From: Candidatus Gastranaerophilales bacterium
GTDB taxonomy: Bacteria; Cyanobacteriota; Vampirovibrionia; Gastranaerophilales; Gastranaerophilaceae
Direction: 5' to 3'
Length of the DNA stretch: 31,327 bases
Assembly: GCA_910588555.1 (NCBI GenBank)
Contig: CAJUPC010000025.1
Span: 1-31,327, forward strand
Part shown: positions 30,793-31,327 of the stretch, one piece after another
Layout: the number at the start of each line of letters is the position of its first letter
How positions within the stretch are numbered: the stretch's first letter is position 1
Translations under genes and position numbers: made by a program
The notes under the pieces: generated by a model
Told to the model about the DNA's origin: nothing
The model's input: the letters and a program-made list of their open reading frames with translations, nothing else
The model's database searches: none

Positions 30793-31236
30793 ATGAGTAT
30801 AATGGAATCAATGAATATCGGATCAAATGCTTTAAGAGCACATGGCTTAAGGCTGGATATTCATGCGAAAAACGTAGCCAATGTTGATACTCCGAATTAT
30901 GTCAGAAGAATTCCTGTATTGAACGCTGTTGAAGATATTTCGTTTCACGGATTGATGAATACAATGAAAGAAGATGTTTTCGGCGTTGGTACTTTGCCGT
31001 ATCTTCAAGGCGGTGTTGCATTTAACGGCTGTATAGAAGACCCTACTCTGGGAGATAAAATTTACCGTCCCGGACATCCCGATGCTGACGCAAACGGATA
31101 CATAAGAGCTTCTAACGTAAACCCTGCAGTTGATATGGCAGACGCTATTCTTGCCCAAAGAGCTTATGAAGCCAACCTTGCATTGATTAATATTACAAAG
31201 GCAATGGCACAAAAAGCAACCGAAATAGGCAGATAA
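30793..31236 (+). CDS. flgC: Flagellar basal-body rod protein FlgC
   Basis: 147 aa, normal length. N-terminal GLRLDIHAKNVANVDTPNYV, central RPGHPDADANGYIRASNVNP and C-terminal MADAILAQRAYEANLALINI are typical FlgC motifs. AAAGGA lies 8 nt before the ATG. It ends the visible rod genes; the next ATG is 79 bp on, behind its own promoter. Confidence 0.95.
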   Translation: MSIMESMNIGSNALRAHGLRLDIHAKNVANVDTPNYVRRIPVLNAVEDISFHGLMNTMKEDVFGVGTLPYLQGGVAFNGCIEDPTLGDKIYRPGHPDADANGYIRASNVNPAVDMADAILAQRAYEANLALINITKAMAQKATEIGR

Positions 31237-31259
31237 TAGCGAGCAATCAGATAAGGGTA

Positions 31260-31290
31260 TTGAAAAATTTGGAAAATAGTTTATAATAAA
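31260..31290 (+). promoter_or_regulatory. Second copy of the adhesin promoter
   Basis: 31 bases identical to 26885-26915: TTGAAA (31260-31265), 16-bp spacer, TATAAT (31282-31287). At 26885 it is part of a coding region; here it stands alone after flgC. It should drive the gene starting at 31316. Confidence 0.75.
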
Positions 31291-31315
31291 TATGTAAATA
31301 CGAAAGGAGTTTGAA

Positions 31316-31327
31316 ATGAGATTATTA
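31316..31327 (+). CDS. Start of an unknown gene, cut by window end
   Basis: ATG at 31316 with AAAGGAG six nt upstream; only MRLL is visible. It could be a continuation of the flagellar operon (for example fliE) or, because it shares the adhesin promoter, another surface-protein gene. No choice can be made from four codons. Confidence 0.5.

Overview
The window looks like chromosomal DNA from a gut Gastranaerophilales bacterium (class Vampirovibrionia, the non-photosynthetic 'Melainabacteria' sister group of Cyanobacteria). I infer this from the strong AT bias, the many prepilin-like proteins with the AFTLAE / GFTLAE type of N-terminus, small lineage-style secreted and alanine/lysine-rich proteins, a flagellar gene set and an RpaB-like orphan response regulator. 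No database search was possible, so the taxonomic call is an inference.

Layout. 1-208: cut end of a prepilin gene (minus) with its promoter and 53-bp upstream repeats. 209-3847: minus-strand block SIS-domain sugar isomerase-like protein, gatB, folP. 3888-5071: two Ala/Lys-rich proteins of unknown role. 5179-8184: radical SAM protein, zinc-ribbon proteins, small secreted proteins, cytidine deaminase. 8186-8993: second prepilin gene with a C12 tract in its leader. 9050-13209: ctpA protease, speD, an orphan response regulator and a GAF/degenerate HD-GYP protein. 13320-16288: M16-like protein without its zinc motif, OmpA-like protein, flagellar sigma factor, and a 44-aa membrane protein that is easily missed. 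16422-19485: U32 protein, YqeG-type HAD phosphatase, tRNA-Lys, NDP-sugar pyrophosphorylase, tRNA-Met. 19534-26911: lineage-type hypotheticals, an XRE regulator, SIMPL protein, glutamate dehydrogenase, a degenerate histidine kinase, MlaD-like protein and a C_GCAxxG_C_C protein. 26938-28741: a large prepilin/YadA-head/S74 adhesin with a G9 tract. 28943-31236: flagellar rod genes, then the first codons of another gene.

The most interesting signal is a set of prepilin genes that appear to be phase-variable. Each has a normal promoter, Shine-Dalgarno and ATG, then a long G or C tract, then the prepilin cleavage site. At the tract lengths given here (C12, G9) the well-initiated ATG is out of frame with the pilin body; 11 or 14 C, or 8 or 11 G, would restore it. 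The tract lies in the leader peptide that prepilin peptidase should remove, so whole-codon length changes would cost nothing. Two loci share 100 identical bases of promoter, leader and tract. The largest target is a pilin-anchored fibre with about 20 YadA-head repeats and a self-cleaving S74 chaperone domain, a plausible switchable surface adhesin.

A second theme is expression: about nine genes have a -10-like hexamer 6 to 8 nt before their start codon, often with a TTG-type -35 at 17 bp, and mostly no Shine-Dalgarno, which points to leaderless mRNAs. A third is signalling or enzyme proteins that keep the fold but lack key residues (HD-GYP, histidine kinase, M16).
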